In this document: positions 1 through 13,798 of the stretch, piece by piece | Layout: the number at the start of each line of letters is the position of its first letter | Position numbering within the stretch: position 1 is the first letter of the stretch | Assembly (NCBI GenBank): GCA_021442155.1 | Contig: CM038228.1 | Coordinates: 83,209,095 to 83,273,094, forward strand | Length of the DNA stretch: 64,000 nucleotides | Source: Cymbidium sinense | Lineage: Eukaryota; Streptophyta; Magnoliopsida; Asparagales; Orchidaceae | Direction: 5' to 3' | Made by a program: the position numbers and the translations under genes | The notes under the pieces: model-generated | What the model was told of the DNA's origin: nothing | The model's input: the letters and a program-made list of their open reading frames with translations, nothing else | Databases searched by the model: none

Positions 1-1241
1 AAATAATCTAGTGCGGTGAGTTTGTGTGGTAAGTCTTTGCTAGGCCTTTAAGTTTAAGTTTTGAAGTTTGAAATTTGATTTAGTTTAAATTTTATCATTG
101 GTTGGTTTCAATTCAAATGGTTTAGTGATTTAATTTTCATTTTTATGTTCATTTTATTTGGTTAAAGTTGTATAGGTTTTCAAGAATGAGAAATATAATG
201 AATTTCATTTTTAGGTGAAACTCACTTTATTCCGCATCCTAAATCTAATGAGGTTTCCAAAAGTCTAACTAAAATCCTTAAGTATTTTAATTAATCCTTT
301 TGATTTTATTTATGTTTGGGTTGATTTATGTTATTTCGTTTATTTGAATTGCTTTGTTTAATTTAATTTATTTGGTTTATTTCATTTTACATTAAGTTAT
401 ATGAATTTCATTTGATTTAGCTTACGTTAGTTTAAAGAGTTTGATTTAAGTTTGATTCCGTTCAATTTAACTAAAGATATTAAATAAGCTTAAATTTTAA
501 GTCATTTAATATGAATTAATATCTTAGGATCGTTCATTGATTATTCTTGATCCAAAGTACTTAGGGTGTAATTAAGGTTTTAATTATTTCATTAAAACCT
601 AAATTAAGCCTAATTTATTAAGATTCATTAAGAGGTTTTATTTTTCACTTATTACTCACTGAAATATCTTTCCAATGAGGGTTTATTCATAATTTTTGGT
701 TAACTGATTGATTTATTATGATTTAATTAAGTTCAAGTCATTTAATTGAATTATTTAATTATTTTAATTATCAAATTAAGTTAATTAAGTTCATATTAGG
801 TTCACAATTGGTTTTATTAAATTAAATTATTATTCTGATGTTCATTATTTTGATTTAAGATTATTAAATTAAAATTTTATAATTATTTTATTCTAGGGTA
901 ATTAATTTATTTAATTTAAGGGTTAACTCACATAAAATTTTAATTTCATTTTGTTTCAGAGAATTAAATCCCTAAAATTTTTCCTAAGTTGTGTTTTAAG
1001 CTTGATTTCATTTCCCCAAAGTTTCAAATTAATTGAATTATTAATTTAAGAGTAATTAAGGTTTTATGTTTTTTTCAATTAAACCTAAATTAAACAAAAA
1101 TAACCCAATAGAAATTGGGGATTTTGATTTATATGGATTCCTATCATCAAGACGAATCCATAGAGCTTTTATTTGTATTTTTCTGATTTTTCTTTGATTT
1201 GTTATGATTTTCTGAATTTTTCTTAATTTTTTAAAATCCTT
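1..1241. other. AT-rich non-coding stretch
   Basis: No supported gene. The stretch is built from repeated AT-rich words (variants of aattaatttaatta and ttgatttaagtt) and has stop codons in all frames. It could be the edge of a retrotransposon, but no protein domain is visible to show it. Confidence 0.6.
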
Positions 1242-1515
1242 AAACCGTTAGTTAACGGTTTTTAAGTAAACGGCCCCACGCGATTTAACTAAATCGAGCG
1301 GGATTAGTTTTGGACCGTCCGATCGAAGATCGGACGGTCGATATCAATCCCGCGGTTTAGCGGGATCGAGCCGCGTGTCACACGCGGGTTGATCCGGGAC
1401 CGTCCGATCGCGGATCGGATGGTCCGGATCTCTTCCGCGTTTCCTAAAGGGAATAAATCCGAAATAACTAGCCTAGATCTGGACCGTCCGTTTCTTTTAA
1501 AAGAAACGGACGGCC
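1242..1515. repeat. Cluster of GC-rich hairpins sharing a GGACCGTCC stem
   Basis: This GC-rich island in AT-rich DNA holds at least six short inverted repeats end to end. One is aaaccgtta/taacggttt (1242-1261). One is a 12-bp perfect stem gaccgtccgatc with a GAA loop (1313-1339). Next are atcccgc/gcgggat (1347-1366) and ccgcgtg/cacgcgg with a TCA loop (1371-1387). A second GACCGTCCGATC stem has one mismatch (1398-1424). The last is a 17-bp stem starting GACCGTCCGTTTC with no loop and one mismatch (1482-1515). Such blocks occur in plant LTRs and MITEs; the parent element is not identified here. Confidence 0.75.
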
Positions 1516-2633
1516 AGGATTTCGTCTTCCTTAACCCGACGGGAGCTATGAACCGTCCATAGTATTTGATTAATATCTTTTGGTATACTTAACCAAATTG
1601 GATGATTCAAAGTGCTACATGATCTTTGAAAGATCCTCTTTCAATCCATACGGTTTGATCTCACTTAAGAACAATTTTTGTAGGAAACCGACCAAGAACG
1701 AAAGCTTTGAACAAAAGGGGGTGTCGTTAATGGCGTACCTTGATTTAGGAGGTCTCAAAGGCTCGAATCAATTGAAGTAGCTTCTATTCTTCAAGATAAA
1801 GTTCCTCTCCAAAGGAATTGGGAGAATTCCTTGCGGTTTGATCAATAGCCCAAACTTTGGAATTAAAATTTGGTTTTGATGGTTCCACTGATTTAGAACA
1901 CTTGGAGAAAAGGGGGATTTTGTTTGGCTTCGGTTTTGATGTGGGATGGTGTAGGAAAGCTCTTATTTTCTTTAGGGAGTGAGAGTGTGTTGTTTTTTTC
2001 TTAGCCGAAACTCTTAAGCTCTTTTTTTTTCCTTTATTTTATTTTATTTTTTTATTTCATTTTTTATTTGGCTCCCTTACCTGCTCTTGTTGAAAAACAA
2101 GCTACCTATGAATAGGTGGCCTTAGTCTTGGAGTGGGATGAGGACAAAATGATTTTCTTTTTCTTTTTCTTTTTTTTTCTTTTTTTATTTTTTTATTTTG
2201 TTATTTGATTTATTAATTAAGGAGATTAATTTTATTGGTTAATTTTAATTTTGGATATTTGAGTTGGTCCTATCTAAGACAAATAGATTAGATCCAACCC
2301 AAGATAAGTTTTCTAGGTCACTAGGTATAGTGTCCTAAGCATTGGATTAAAATAATCCTATTTGTGATTAGGATCTCTTAAGTGATAAATTAACCTCATT
2401 CAAAAATGAGGTCAACAAATATAAAATAAGTACTTAATTCTATATATTCTAAAATTTAAATTCCCAAATTTCTAAAAGCTTTGTCTATTTATCATCGTAG
2501 TTTAGTTTTGACTTGATACATCGATATTCCATCCGTAATGACCTTCATCCTGATATCCAATCACTCTTGGTAGTTCGAAGAACATTGATGGCCACTTCTA
2601 GTAATTTGTCCCTCACGTATTGTAATATCATTC

Positions 2634-2670
<37 letters not shown>

Positions 2671-2806
2671 GCTCTCTTTCCTTCACATATCCTTGACGTT
2701 CCTTTTGCAATAATCCCAACTCATGTTCAATCCCTCAATTATTTATGCTTTTTGAACTTTTAAGTTGTATATCATTGTTCTTTGAAGTTGAATATTTTAT
2801 ACATAT
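1516..2806. other. Non-coding stretch with pyrimidine tracts and a (CT)n microsatellite
   Basis: No gene recognised. A 66-codon reading frame at 1580-1780 has no recognisable domain. T-rich and CTTTT-rich tracts at about 2020-2200 and a (CT)n microsatellite at 2636-2669 are visible. With the hairpin block upstream, this looks like retrotransposon LTR or leader DNA, but that is inference. Confidence 0.5.
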
Positions 2807-3048
2807 GGAAGATTTATGTACATACCACACAATTCTTATCATTTATATATCTAACACCTAAAGTTATATATTTATTTATCTAACACTTTCATATGCTTAA
2901 GAAGATGTATTTTACTTTTAAAAAGTGAATGATGATGATATATTTGATTTGATGTTGAAGATTATGATGTTATATATAAAAATAATTAAGGTTTAGATGT
3001 TATATATGTAAATACATAAGAATTATATGGTATGTATGTAAATCCTCC
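2807..3048. mobile_element. MITE, copy A (about 240 bp, long terminal inverted repeats)
   Basis: The two ends are imperfect inverted repeats of about 55 bp. The left end runs gatttatgtacatacc..cacaattctta and the right end, reverse-complemented, runs gatttacatacataccatataattctta. The interior is AT-rich with no coding capacity, as expected for a non-autonomous MITE. Related copies lie at 8497-8734 and 18116-18306. The outer bases allow a short TA or TAT target duplication, but the AT-rich flank makes this uncertain. Confidence 0.7.
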
Positions 3049-3898
3049 TATAAATATATCATATATGGAGAACTTAGTAAAATTTCTTTCAATTTTGGTT
3101 GTCATTGACTCTCCAATCTACTAGTAGTATTCTAGATATTTTTACAAGTATTTGTAAAAGTCTATAATTATATGTGTAAAGTATATTGGAAATGATTAAA
3201 ATATTATGTTTTAAAATTTTAATTTGGAATTATATTCAAAATATTCAATGATAAAATGCCTTTATTTGAAATATTATATAGTAGATCATTGTAAATATTG
3301 TTATTGCATTCTTATTATGCCATTTTTTTATCACAATTAGAATTCTTTTGACTGGAACATTTTATTTACAAATAGTCAAGAAAGTATTATGTTAGAATAT
3401 AAAAGAATTTTAGAACAACAAAATAAATAAATAAATAAAAGATGATAATAAATACATACAAAACATATATTCATCCAAATACATAGTTATGAAAAATTAA
3501 AATAAATTTATTAACCTTCAAAAGGTGTATGAAAAGGAATTCAATTTACTCAAAAAGATTATTTAAAATTATTATTTTGCTAAATTTTAATCGCATGTGA
3601 TGTAAAATTTTATATATGGAGGGGTTTGCATTCCATACACATAATTAAAGCCACTAAGGTATCATTGTGTAATACAGGTTATGCATTTTGATTATCAATG
3701 GTTCAACAAACAAAAATAAATAAATAAATAAAATTTGTTTTTGATAAAAATAAAATATAATACAAAGAATTCAAAAATGACATCCTAAATTATTTTTTAA
3801 TGGAAATTTATGAGTCATTCATTTATTAAATATCAGATATATAGTAAGGATTTAAAATGTATAAATAGTCATAATTTTATTGAGGCGGAGTGCCAATC

Positions 3899-3951
<53 letters not shown>

Positions 3952-4621
3952 CTTATTGATAATAATTTTGTTTAACTTAGAAACATGGAGAAGGAAAAGA
4001 TAAACAAAGACCTTAATGACTTGAGTGAGCTGCGTACAAGTCGGGTATAAAATTCCAAAATATTATAGAATATTATTATCCAGCCAATTGAGTCAAGTAT
4101 TCTAGAAGATATTAATGTTGATGACTAACATATTTAATTTTGATATTAAACAATATTATAATTATGACCTCGTTTATATTTTAGTATTTGAAATGTTGTG
4201 AAAATAAATATCCAAATCATCTAAAATAAATTCTTTTGATTTCCATTTCATGTATATATATTTTTTCATTAACAATTACATGCTGAAGCATGTATTGATT
4301 CACAGAAAGTGAAGGCAAAGTCACACATATCTCGAGCTCTTATCAAATAATATCAAGAACATATAAATAGATTAATTATAAAAAGTTTTAAAATAAATAG
4401 TATATTATATAATATACTATTTGCTAGCAAGAAAATATGTTGCTTGATTTGACTTGAAAAGTATACAAAAAAGAAAATATAAGGGCTGTGGAGAATGCCT
4501 AAGCATTGATTCAACTAATCAAAGTATAGCCAACGATCGTTATCGATCTGTTGAATAATATTCATATAAATAGATTAATGAAGATATGGTTGCCTATATA
4601 AAAATTGGATAAATAACTCTA
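3049..4621. other. AT-rich upstream region of the first receptor kinase
   Basis: No gene is visible. It contains short AAAT repeats (near 3420 and 3720) and an (AAT)n microsatellite at 3902-3951. One WRKY-type core TTGACT lies at 4449-4454, about 185 bp before the ATG at 4638. It probably includes the promoter of the receptor kinase that follows, but no TATA box can be assigned with confidence in such AT-rich DNA. Confidence 0.5.
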
Positions 4622-4643
4622 ACTCATATTAATTAATATGAGT
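4622..4643. repeat. 22-bp perfect palindrome over a start codon
   Basis: The sequence actcatattaa is followed directly by its exact reverse complement ttaatatgagt. The ATG at 4638-4640, the likely start of the first receptor kinase, lies within the right half. Confidence 0.7.
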
Positions 4644-7600
4644 GTGAGTCTCTTTGTTATTCTCCTTCTCGTCTTCATATCGATGTCCCAGTCTACTCTT
4701 TGTCATTAGCAATAACATTACATATTACAATGCATTTATTTCTCTCAAGCATAAACTCTTGAAGCAGCAAAACAGTAGTGCTTCTTTCGCCAATTTCAAG
4801 AGCTCATGGAATGACACTAACCAAAATGTTTGCTCGTGGGAAGGTATCTTATGTGGTCGCAAGCACCCAAATAGAGTGACAACCTTGGATCTCAGCTTCA
4901 ATGGCTTGATAGGCCATCTTTCTCCTTCTATATCCAACCTCACCTTTCTGAAAAGGCTTGATCTCAACAACAATAGTCTATATGGTGAGATCTCTCCTAG
5001 TCTCTCTCACTTTCAACATCTACAGCATCTCAACCTGAGTTTTAACTGATTTCATGGAGACATTCCTGCTGCTCTCATCACCAATTCCTCTATGTTTCAA
5101 GTTTTGGAACTCGGTGGCAATCAACTCACTGAAAAATCCCTCCTATCATGAACTCTTTGTCTCCGCTCAGTTACCTCAATCTTGCTAGAAACCACCTCTT
5201 TTGCTACATTCCACCATTGCTTGGCAATCTCAGCTTCTTGGAAACTCTTTATGTCATTATAATCATTTGGAGGGAGGAATTGCACTGGAGATTGGTGGCC
5301 TTCATAGGTTAGAAAATTTTAATGTAGTGATTATAATCTTTCTAGTAACATTCCTTCTTCATTTTACTACTTATAATCATTAGTAAGGTTTCTTTGGCAA
5401 TCAATCACCTATATGGTGACATTTCAATTAACATTGCCCAAGCTTTTCCAAGCCTAGAAATCTTTTATATTGTTGACAATCATTTCAATGGTCCGCTTGA
5501 TAACATTTTTCAAAATGTTACAAGTCTCATGTATTTGGACATCAATACAAATAATTTCACATGAGTGATACCAACAAATTTTAGGAAAATGCCAAGCCTT
5601 ATACACCTTATTACGAACTAAATGAGTTTGAAGCAACTAATGCACAAGGCTAGGGATTTCTTGATTCATTAACTAATTGTACCATCTTAATATTTTAGGC
5701 CATTATGGAAATAACCTTGGTGGAATACTTCCAAAATCAATAAGAAATTTATCCACTGAGCTTCAACAAATAACATTAGGATCCATTATATTTTAGGAAG
5801 CTTCCAACTTGATAGGTACACCAATTTATTTGGTTTCGGGATGGATGAAAATCTTTTGGAAGGTCCCATACCTGATTGCATTGGAAAGCTTGAAAAATTA
5901 CAATATTAGACACTTCAAAAGAATAGACTTGCAGGGATTATTCCTTTCTCTTTAGGCAATCTCACAAGATTGAACCAATTGTGGTTAGATTTTAATAATT
6001 TAATAGGCTTTATACCTTCAAGCTTAAAAAATCTTTAAATTCTCTCTATTTTGGCCCTCAATCATAATAATCTAATCAGTATGATACCAAAAGAACTTTT
6101 TCTCATTCCCTCAGCTTCAAATATTTTTGATTTATCATATAATTCTTTTACTGGGATTCTACCATTAGAAATTGGTCACCTAATAAATCTAATGTTACTT
6201 GATTTTTCTAATAATAATTTGACTGGAGAAATACCAAAGTAACTTGGAGCTTGTCAACTATTATTTGAATTATATATGGACTACAACTTCTTTCGTAGCT
6301 CCATTCCTATTTCCCAAGAAAATATAACGAGCCTTCAAAACCTAGACCATTCACATAATAATTTATCTGGTGCATTCCTCAATCTCTACAAAATCTTATC
6401 TTTCTTAAGCACTTGAATCTATCATTTAATAATCTTGGGGGAGAAGTTCCATATTAAGGTGTCTTTACAAATTCTTCAACAATCTCTCACGTTGGAAATA
6501 AAAAAAATATGTCAAGAATTCCAAAACTTCATTTAGCAAAATGTAATGATAGATTAGCATCAATTAAAAGTACTCATAATTTAATCAAAATTTTAGTTCT
6601 CACTTTTAGCATGCTAGTTATATTACTAGTCTTTTTCTTCTATTATATGTTGCTCCATCAAAAAAAAACCAAAGTATCCAAAGAAGAAATTCATCAAAGT
6701 CATCTTTAAACACTTCATTTCAAGAATTTCTTATGCAAAATTAGCCAAAGCTATAAATGATTTTTCCACTTCATATCTAGTAGGATATGGAAGATATGGC
6801 TCTGTATATAGAGGCACCTTAAGAAATTATCAAGCTATTATGTCTATTAAAGTTTTCATACTTGAGGTTCATGGAGCTTTTAAGAGTTTTACAACTGAAT
6901 GAGATGCCTTAAGATGCATACACCATCATAATCTTATCAGGATCCTAACCTCATGCTCAAGCATTGAACACCATGGCAAAGATTTTAAGGCATTGATTTT
7001 TAAATTCATGCCAAAAGGAAACTTGAACAAGTGGCTCCATATAGAATATGAAACTAATGGAGATGTTATTTTTTCCTTAGGCAAGAGATTGAACATTGCA
7101 ATTGATGTTGCAGATGCCTTGGAGTATCTTCATCGTTGTTGTGAACCATCAATCATTCATTGTGATGTCAAGCCAAGCAATGTTTAACTTGATAATGACA
7201 TGGTTGCACATTTAGGAGACTTTGGGCTCTCAAGAATTCTTTCAAAGGCTATGAGTATATCTCTCCAAGAGGATAAAATGAGATTAAAAAAACTATTGGT
7301 TATGTTGCCCCAGGTTTGGTAATGATTGATTTTTTTAATGTTATAATTAATCAAGTTGATGCAGTTAAATATGATGTAATATTTTAATGTAATAATTTTC
7401 TAAAATGTATATTATTATTTAATTTGTAGAATATGGTGGAGGAGCTCGCCCATCTGTCTCTGTAGATGTTTATAGCTTTGTAATAATAATACTAGGGATG
7501 CTTTCTGGAAGAATTCCCACAAATGATATCTTTAAGGATGACTTTAATTTACATAATCACATTAAAATGGTGTATCGTCATAGAATCAATGACATCATAG

Positions 7601-7803
7601 ATCTTAAAATGTTTACAGAAGAGCAAATATATTCTAGTAAGATCAATTGCCAAAGCATTAAGAAATGCTTGGTTTCTTTGGAAGAAGTAGGTCTTTCTTG
7701 TTCGACTTCATTACCAGATGAAAGGCCATAAATGAGAGATGTCACTACAAATTTACATGCAATTAGAGCTGGCTACCTTCAATTCAATGGAGAGTTGTCC
7801 TAG
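4638..7803 (+). pseudogene. LRR receptor kinase pseudogene 1 (LRR-XII, Xa21/FLS2/EFR-like)
   Basis: The intact relative would be a plasma-membrane receptor with extracellular LRRs and a cytosolic Ser/Thr kinase, typically in pathogen sensing. Visible parts, in order: a signal peptide from ATG 4638 (MSVSLFVILLLVF); an LRR N-terminal cap with SSW and CSWEGILCG; LRRs with the LxxLxLxxNxLxGxIP pattern from about 4880 to 6420; a membrane segment (LVLTFSMLVILLVFFFYY, about 6590-6650); and a kinase domain. The kinase keeps the glycine loop GYGRYGSVYRG, lysine in SIKVF, a non-RD catalytic loop (IIHCDVKPSN, near 7155) and DFG in LGDFGLSRIL. An intron at 7314-7429 splits the kinase after GYVAP, before EYGG, as in this subfamily. 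It is broken: the signal peptide and the cap are in different frames, and stops include TGA at 6900 and TAA at 7185, with many more in the LRRs. Family assignment is firm; loss of function is strongly inferred. Confidence 0.85.
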
Positions 7804-8496
7804 GAAGGTGGAGCCAAAAAAAAGCACATAATAAAAATATTTATGTCAATCACTTTATATTTTATTCATAATTTGTTAAGTTCTTTACCATATTGTAACT
7901 ATGATTTTAATTAACTGATGATTAATAATTAGCTAAAAAAATTGTACTTTCAACCAAAACTATTAACTATTTGTTCATAATTTCTAACTTTTTTCTTTTT
8001 TAAGAACACTTACACCAATAGTTGTGAAATATTTTAAGGAATATCATGCATTTTTATATTTCATCATTAATAAATGAAAGACTATATATCAAGAATTTAT
8101 ATTAATTTTCTTAAACATTTCTTTAAGCTAAACAATTGAAAAAAAGTATAAAGAATTTGAAAATAAGTATTTTCTCTCTTAAAGTTAAAAAAAATATTTG
8201 TATAGTACTTCTAATGTAAAGTTGGATTTCAAATATATGGTGACTTTAAATTAAATTAGGGTGTGCATAAATAATTAACTTAAATAAAATGAATCAAATC
8301 AAATACATTCAATTGGTTTGTTTTCGTTTATTGAAGGACATTTTGGTTTAGGTTTAAGAGTAAAGGTTACTTATATTTCAGTTAAAAATTTGATTTTAAA
8401 AAAAAATATATCATTTGATCAACCAAAAATTAAAATTTAACGTGTCAAATATTATTTTCTTTGAAAATGTTTACTAACTTAAAGAAACAATATTAG
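7804..8496. other. Intergenic AT-rich stretch
   Basis: Downstream flank of the first receptor kinase. No gene, repeat boundary or RNA is recognised. Confidence 0.5.
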
Positions 8497-8734
8497 TAAG
8501 ATTTACATTTATACTACACAATTCTTATTAATTTACATATGTAACATTTAAAGTTAAATATAATTTATCCAGCATTTTATTATGCTCGTAGAAGTGAATT
8601 TCACCTTTAAAAAGTAAATAATGATTATATTTTTAATGTAATATTAAAGATTGAGATATTATATATGTAAAAATTAAAATTTAGTTGTTATATAAATACA
8701 TAAGAATTGTGTGTGGTATGTATGTAAATCCCCC
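8497..8734. mobile_element. MITE, copy B
   Basis: Same family as 2807-3048. The left end contains gatttacatttatactacacaattctta and the right end taagaattgtgtgtgg followed by tatgtatgtaaatc, which form terminal inverted repeats. Interior words such as tttaaaaagt and gttatatatgta are shared with copy A. It has no coding capacity. Confidence 0.65.
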
Positions 8735-9449
8735 ATGATAATATTATTACTCTACATTTTAGTTATACCTATAATTTGGCTTGATTTTATTGATATGACA
8801 AATCCCTTATCCAATCAATCTAGATTGAGTGAAAGCACATATTCTAATTTATTTGGATTTTAAATTTAGGTAAAGTGAAATAAATTAAACGAAATAAATC
8901 AAATTACAACATGATTCAATTTGGTTTAATTCTACTTACGATTTAGTCAGTTCAATCCAACATTTAAGGTAGTTCAATTTAATTAATTTAATAAATTTGT
9001 TTATCAATTCATTCAAACTAGCTGCTAAATGCTCACTCTAATTAAAAACTTATGTTCTTTATATTGAAGAAACAACTTTCCTCCCTTCTGTGATAAAAGA
9101 GCTAAATTTTTGCTAGCTTCTTTGAAGTCAAATATATGCATTCACATAAAAATATGAATTATATAAAGTATTTTTAATTTTTTTTAAACTTTTGGCATAG
9201 CTGGTTGTTGTCGAGCATTGTTGTGAAGGCTAGAGATTGGTGAACTATAAAGCTTGGCGTAGTTATAAATACCCCCTTCGGTTGAAATCATATTTTGATT
9301 TAAATACCCCCTTCAGTTGAAATCTCCATTCAACATAGTTATCATCAGGGTGTGAATTATTTGATCGTTCATATTTAAATTTGAGAATTTTATTTTTAGA
9401 TTAACCCCTTTGGTTGAGATTTGCAATCAATATGGTCATCATCGGGGTA
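8735..9449. other. Intergenic DNA with a short degenerate repeat
   Basis: No gene. From about 9268 to 9450 a phrase of the form accccctt-cggttgaaatc occurs twice. A related phrase, ttgaaat..attcaacatag..catcatc, occurs twice here and again near 40870-40906. This suggests an unidentified dispersed repeat at the upstream edge of the LINE that follows. Confidence 0.45.
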
Positions 9450-12400
9450 TATATATTTGCTGGTTCTCCGCCCTCCATCAGTCAAATGGCTGACTTTCAT
9501 GACTGTGTTCAAGATTGTAGGCAACTTGACTTTCCTAGTTTAGGTCTATGCTATTCGTGGTCTAATCAATAGATTGAAAAATCCTATATTCATAAAGATT
9601 GATAGAGTGTTTTGTAATATCAATTGGTTGGATAAATTCCCATCCTCTTTCTACATAGTTATAGCTCCTCTTTCTTCATATCACTCCCCTCTTATCACTT
9701 ACATCTACAATCATATTTTCCCCTCTATCAAATTTATCTTTAAAAATTATTGGATAACTTTCTAGACTTTCAAAGAAGTAGTCAACAGAGCTTGACATAC
9801 TTTTGTTCAAGGAGAACTGCTTTGTTAAAAAATAGACTTGGGAAGCTTCATTATTGAACCATTAGATTTTTCTTATCAGAAAAGAACAAGAAAATGTTCT
9901 ACTCACCCTCAATAAGGATCCAGATAATGCTGGACTAATTGTGAAACTCAACAATATTAACGTCAGATATCAAAACCTATTAAATAGAAGAGCTTGTGGG
10001 TGAAACAGATAGCAAAAGCTCATTGGCTCACAAATTATGATGATGATCTTAAATGCATCTATAGCTCAATAAAAAAAGAAAGAATTCAAACTTCATTAGA
10101 TGTCTCCACACTAATCGGAGCACAATCCATGATTCTTCTACTATTTCTAATGAAATATGCACCTACTACTCTTCCCTATTCAACTACAAAAATTTCTCTT
10201 TGCCTCAATATTCATGATGTCCCTTTGGGTAGTGTTGTTTATCCTTTTCAAGCAGCTGATCTTGATGTTGAAATTGCAAATCAAGAAATTATTAATGCCT
10301 TTCAGGATATTAACGAGAATAAGTCTCCTGGCTCAGATGGTTTCAATGTCAAATTCTTTACTTGAAGATGGGATATGGTGGGTAAACAATTCCTCTCAGC
10401 CACCCACCACTTTTTCAAAACTAAAAGGCTCTCTAACATGTTTAAGCATAGCCTTATCACATTGATTCCCAAAGTTAAGCATTCCAACTCTCTCATATAT
10501 TATAGACCTATTTCCTTATGCAGCACATTCTATAAAGTTATTGCCAAAATGCTCTAAAATAGACTCAAGAGGGTTCTCCTCGATATTATCCATTCAAGTC
10601 AATAAGCTTATATTAAGGAGAGGGATTTTTCTAATAATCCAGCTCTTGTCCATGAAATATGCCTTGACTTCTCTTCTCATTCTAAGGATGAGAAGTTCAT
10701 TGCCAAATTTGACTTGAGAAAAGCATTTGATACGATCAATTGTCACTCTTTATTACATAAATTAGCCCTTAATGGCTTCCCTCTATGATTTGTTAGTTGG
10801 ATCAAAGCTTGTATAATAGATGTGCCTTTCACTATTGCTCTTAATGGAGAAGTTAGAGAATTTTTTAATTCCTCAAATGGGCTAACACAAGGTTGACCTC
10901 TATCTCCTTTTCTCTTCACTATTGCCATGGATTCATTATCTATTTTGTTTTGTTTTTGGAGAAGGAGGTGAGCTTGACCAATCATAAACCCTTTAACTGG
11001 GTTTTGCACAACATTTCCCACTTGTTGTTTTTGGATGACTTGCTAGTCATGGGAATTGCGGATTCTAACATGGTGTCATCTCTCAAAAATGCTCTTGATA
11101 CCCTTGCAAATTATATAAGACTTAAAACAAACCATGAGAAATCTATCTTTATTTCTCCAAAGAAGCTCGCTCCAAGGAGGAGTTATGTATATATCTAAAC
11201 GTCAAAAAAAGGTTATTTTACGTTCAAATATCTTGGGATGCCTCTTTTGGATTGGCCTCTTAAATCTATTCATTTCAACCTAGTGTTTGATAAGCTATTC
11301 GCGTGGTTTGCGGGTTGGAAAACTAAATTTCTCTCTTATGGCGAAAGGCTTCAATTCTTAAGATCTTTCATCAATAACTACTTATCATACTAGTTCAAAT
11401 CTATCTTCTTACCAAAATTTGTTCTTAAGAAACTCTCCTCATTGACTGTAAACTTTTTCTACTATAGTGGTAAATTTATAAAAACTATATCTTATATCAT
11501 AGGATAAAGCCACTAGACCTAAAGATAAGGGGGGAACTGGGTTCCTTTCGATGTCCAATTTAAATCTTATTAGTAAAATCAAAATTATGTGGAAAGTTTT
11601 GAACAATTCCCCTCCTTTAGCTGATTAGTGTCAGAATAAGTATAGATTCCTTTGGGAAAAGTTCTCTTCAACAATTTGGACTTTGGAGGGAAAACATGTG
11701 CTACATTTCAAGAAGAAAATTCCATAAAGAATATTAGGCCAAACTTTGATTCTGATTCCATTCTATGGAACAGTCAGATTAAACTCTCCACTAAGCAAAC
11801 TAAATCTGCGATTTTTGAACAACTGCAAAGCATGGACTGGTATGATTGGATATGATTTAAGGGTTATGCTATCAATATTGCAATTTTTGATTGGATGGCA
11901 TATCTTGGTGGCTTGAAAACCTCAGATCAATTCTCCAATAGAGGATTGGGCTGGACATTAGACTGTTTTTTTGCAAAGCTTTCCCTGAGTCACACACTCA
12001 TTTATTCTTTAAATGTAATGAATCTGTGAAGCTGATTTGGAGTGTTTTGGCAAACTGGAACTTTTTTTGATGCAGTATTCTCTATCATAAATCTTATGTG
12101 CTTTAGTCAATCTGGAACACAAAGTTATTGCTAGACTTTGTTATCTTATCACTGCAATTATTGTGTATGTCATTTGGGGAGAAAGAAACTAGCAATTCCA
12201 CCACCTAGACACCTTTATATTTGGTATGGAAGCAAAGATTAACTCTATTTACATACATGATAAGTCGATGAACTATTAAACCTTCTTGGCCAACATTTGT
12301 TAAAACTCTATTAGATAATTGGAGGAGCATTGGAGCCCATAGCACATTACAATACCACAACTTTTTTTCCATTTTCTATTTTTCTTCGATTTTCCATACA

Positions 12401-12860
12401 TTGATCCTTCTCAGCTTTTTCGAACTTGGACAATGATGATTTGTTGCAAAACTAGTTCACTATTACAACCTTTGCTTGCAGTAGTCGTCATGTTGGATCT
12501 CCTCTACAACCGAGACCTAGCTACTTTGGCTACCTAGCAGGTTCTTCCCAAAATAGATACTTTGTCCCTTCTTATGGATGGCAGTGAGCGGTATCAGCGG
12601 GATGGACTGCAATCAAGCTAAGAGACTCTTCAACATTTGGTTCGACAGCTGAGAGCTAGCTCTTGTCATTAGTTTTTGATGATTTTTTTATCTTTTTTTG
12701 AGTCCGATTTGATAGTTTTTCTTATTTATTCTTTCTTATCGTTGTTTCTATTGGTTAGGTTGAATCTGTCTCAATTCTATTTTTATTTCTTATGTATGTT
12801 AATACTTGTAATTTCTCATTTGGAATGATATTGTGCCTCTTCTCTTAATTTTTTTCCCAA
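9450..12860 (+). mobile_element. L1-type LINE, 5'-truncated and decayed (LINE 3)
   Basis: The element encoded endonuclease and reverse transcriptase for target-primed retrotransposition. The end of the endonuclease is visible at about 9480-9760 (ADFHDC, then LDKFPSSF and SYHSPLIT). The reverse transcriptase lies at about 10260-11200. It shows INAFQDINENKSPGSDGF, SLITLIPKVKHS, YYRPISLCSTFYKVIAKML, FDLRKAFDTINC, a degraded LTQGxPLSPFLF and the catalytic box as HLLFLDDLLVMG. A zinc-binding RVT-like tail follows at about 11700-12100. Stops and frameshifts occur throughout. The 5' part (ORF1 and the front of the endonuclease) is missing. The 3' end near 12860 is set only by loss of similarity. It separates the two receptor-kinase pseudogenes. 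Confidence 0.8.
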
Positions 12861-13798
<938 letters not shown>

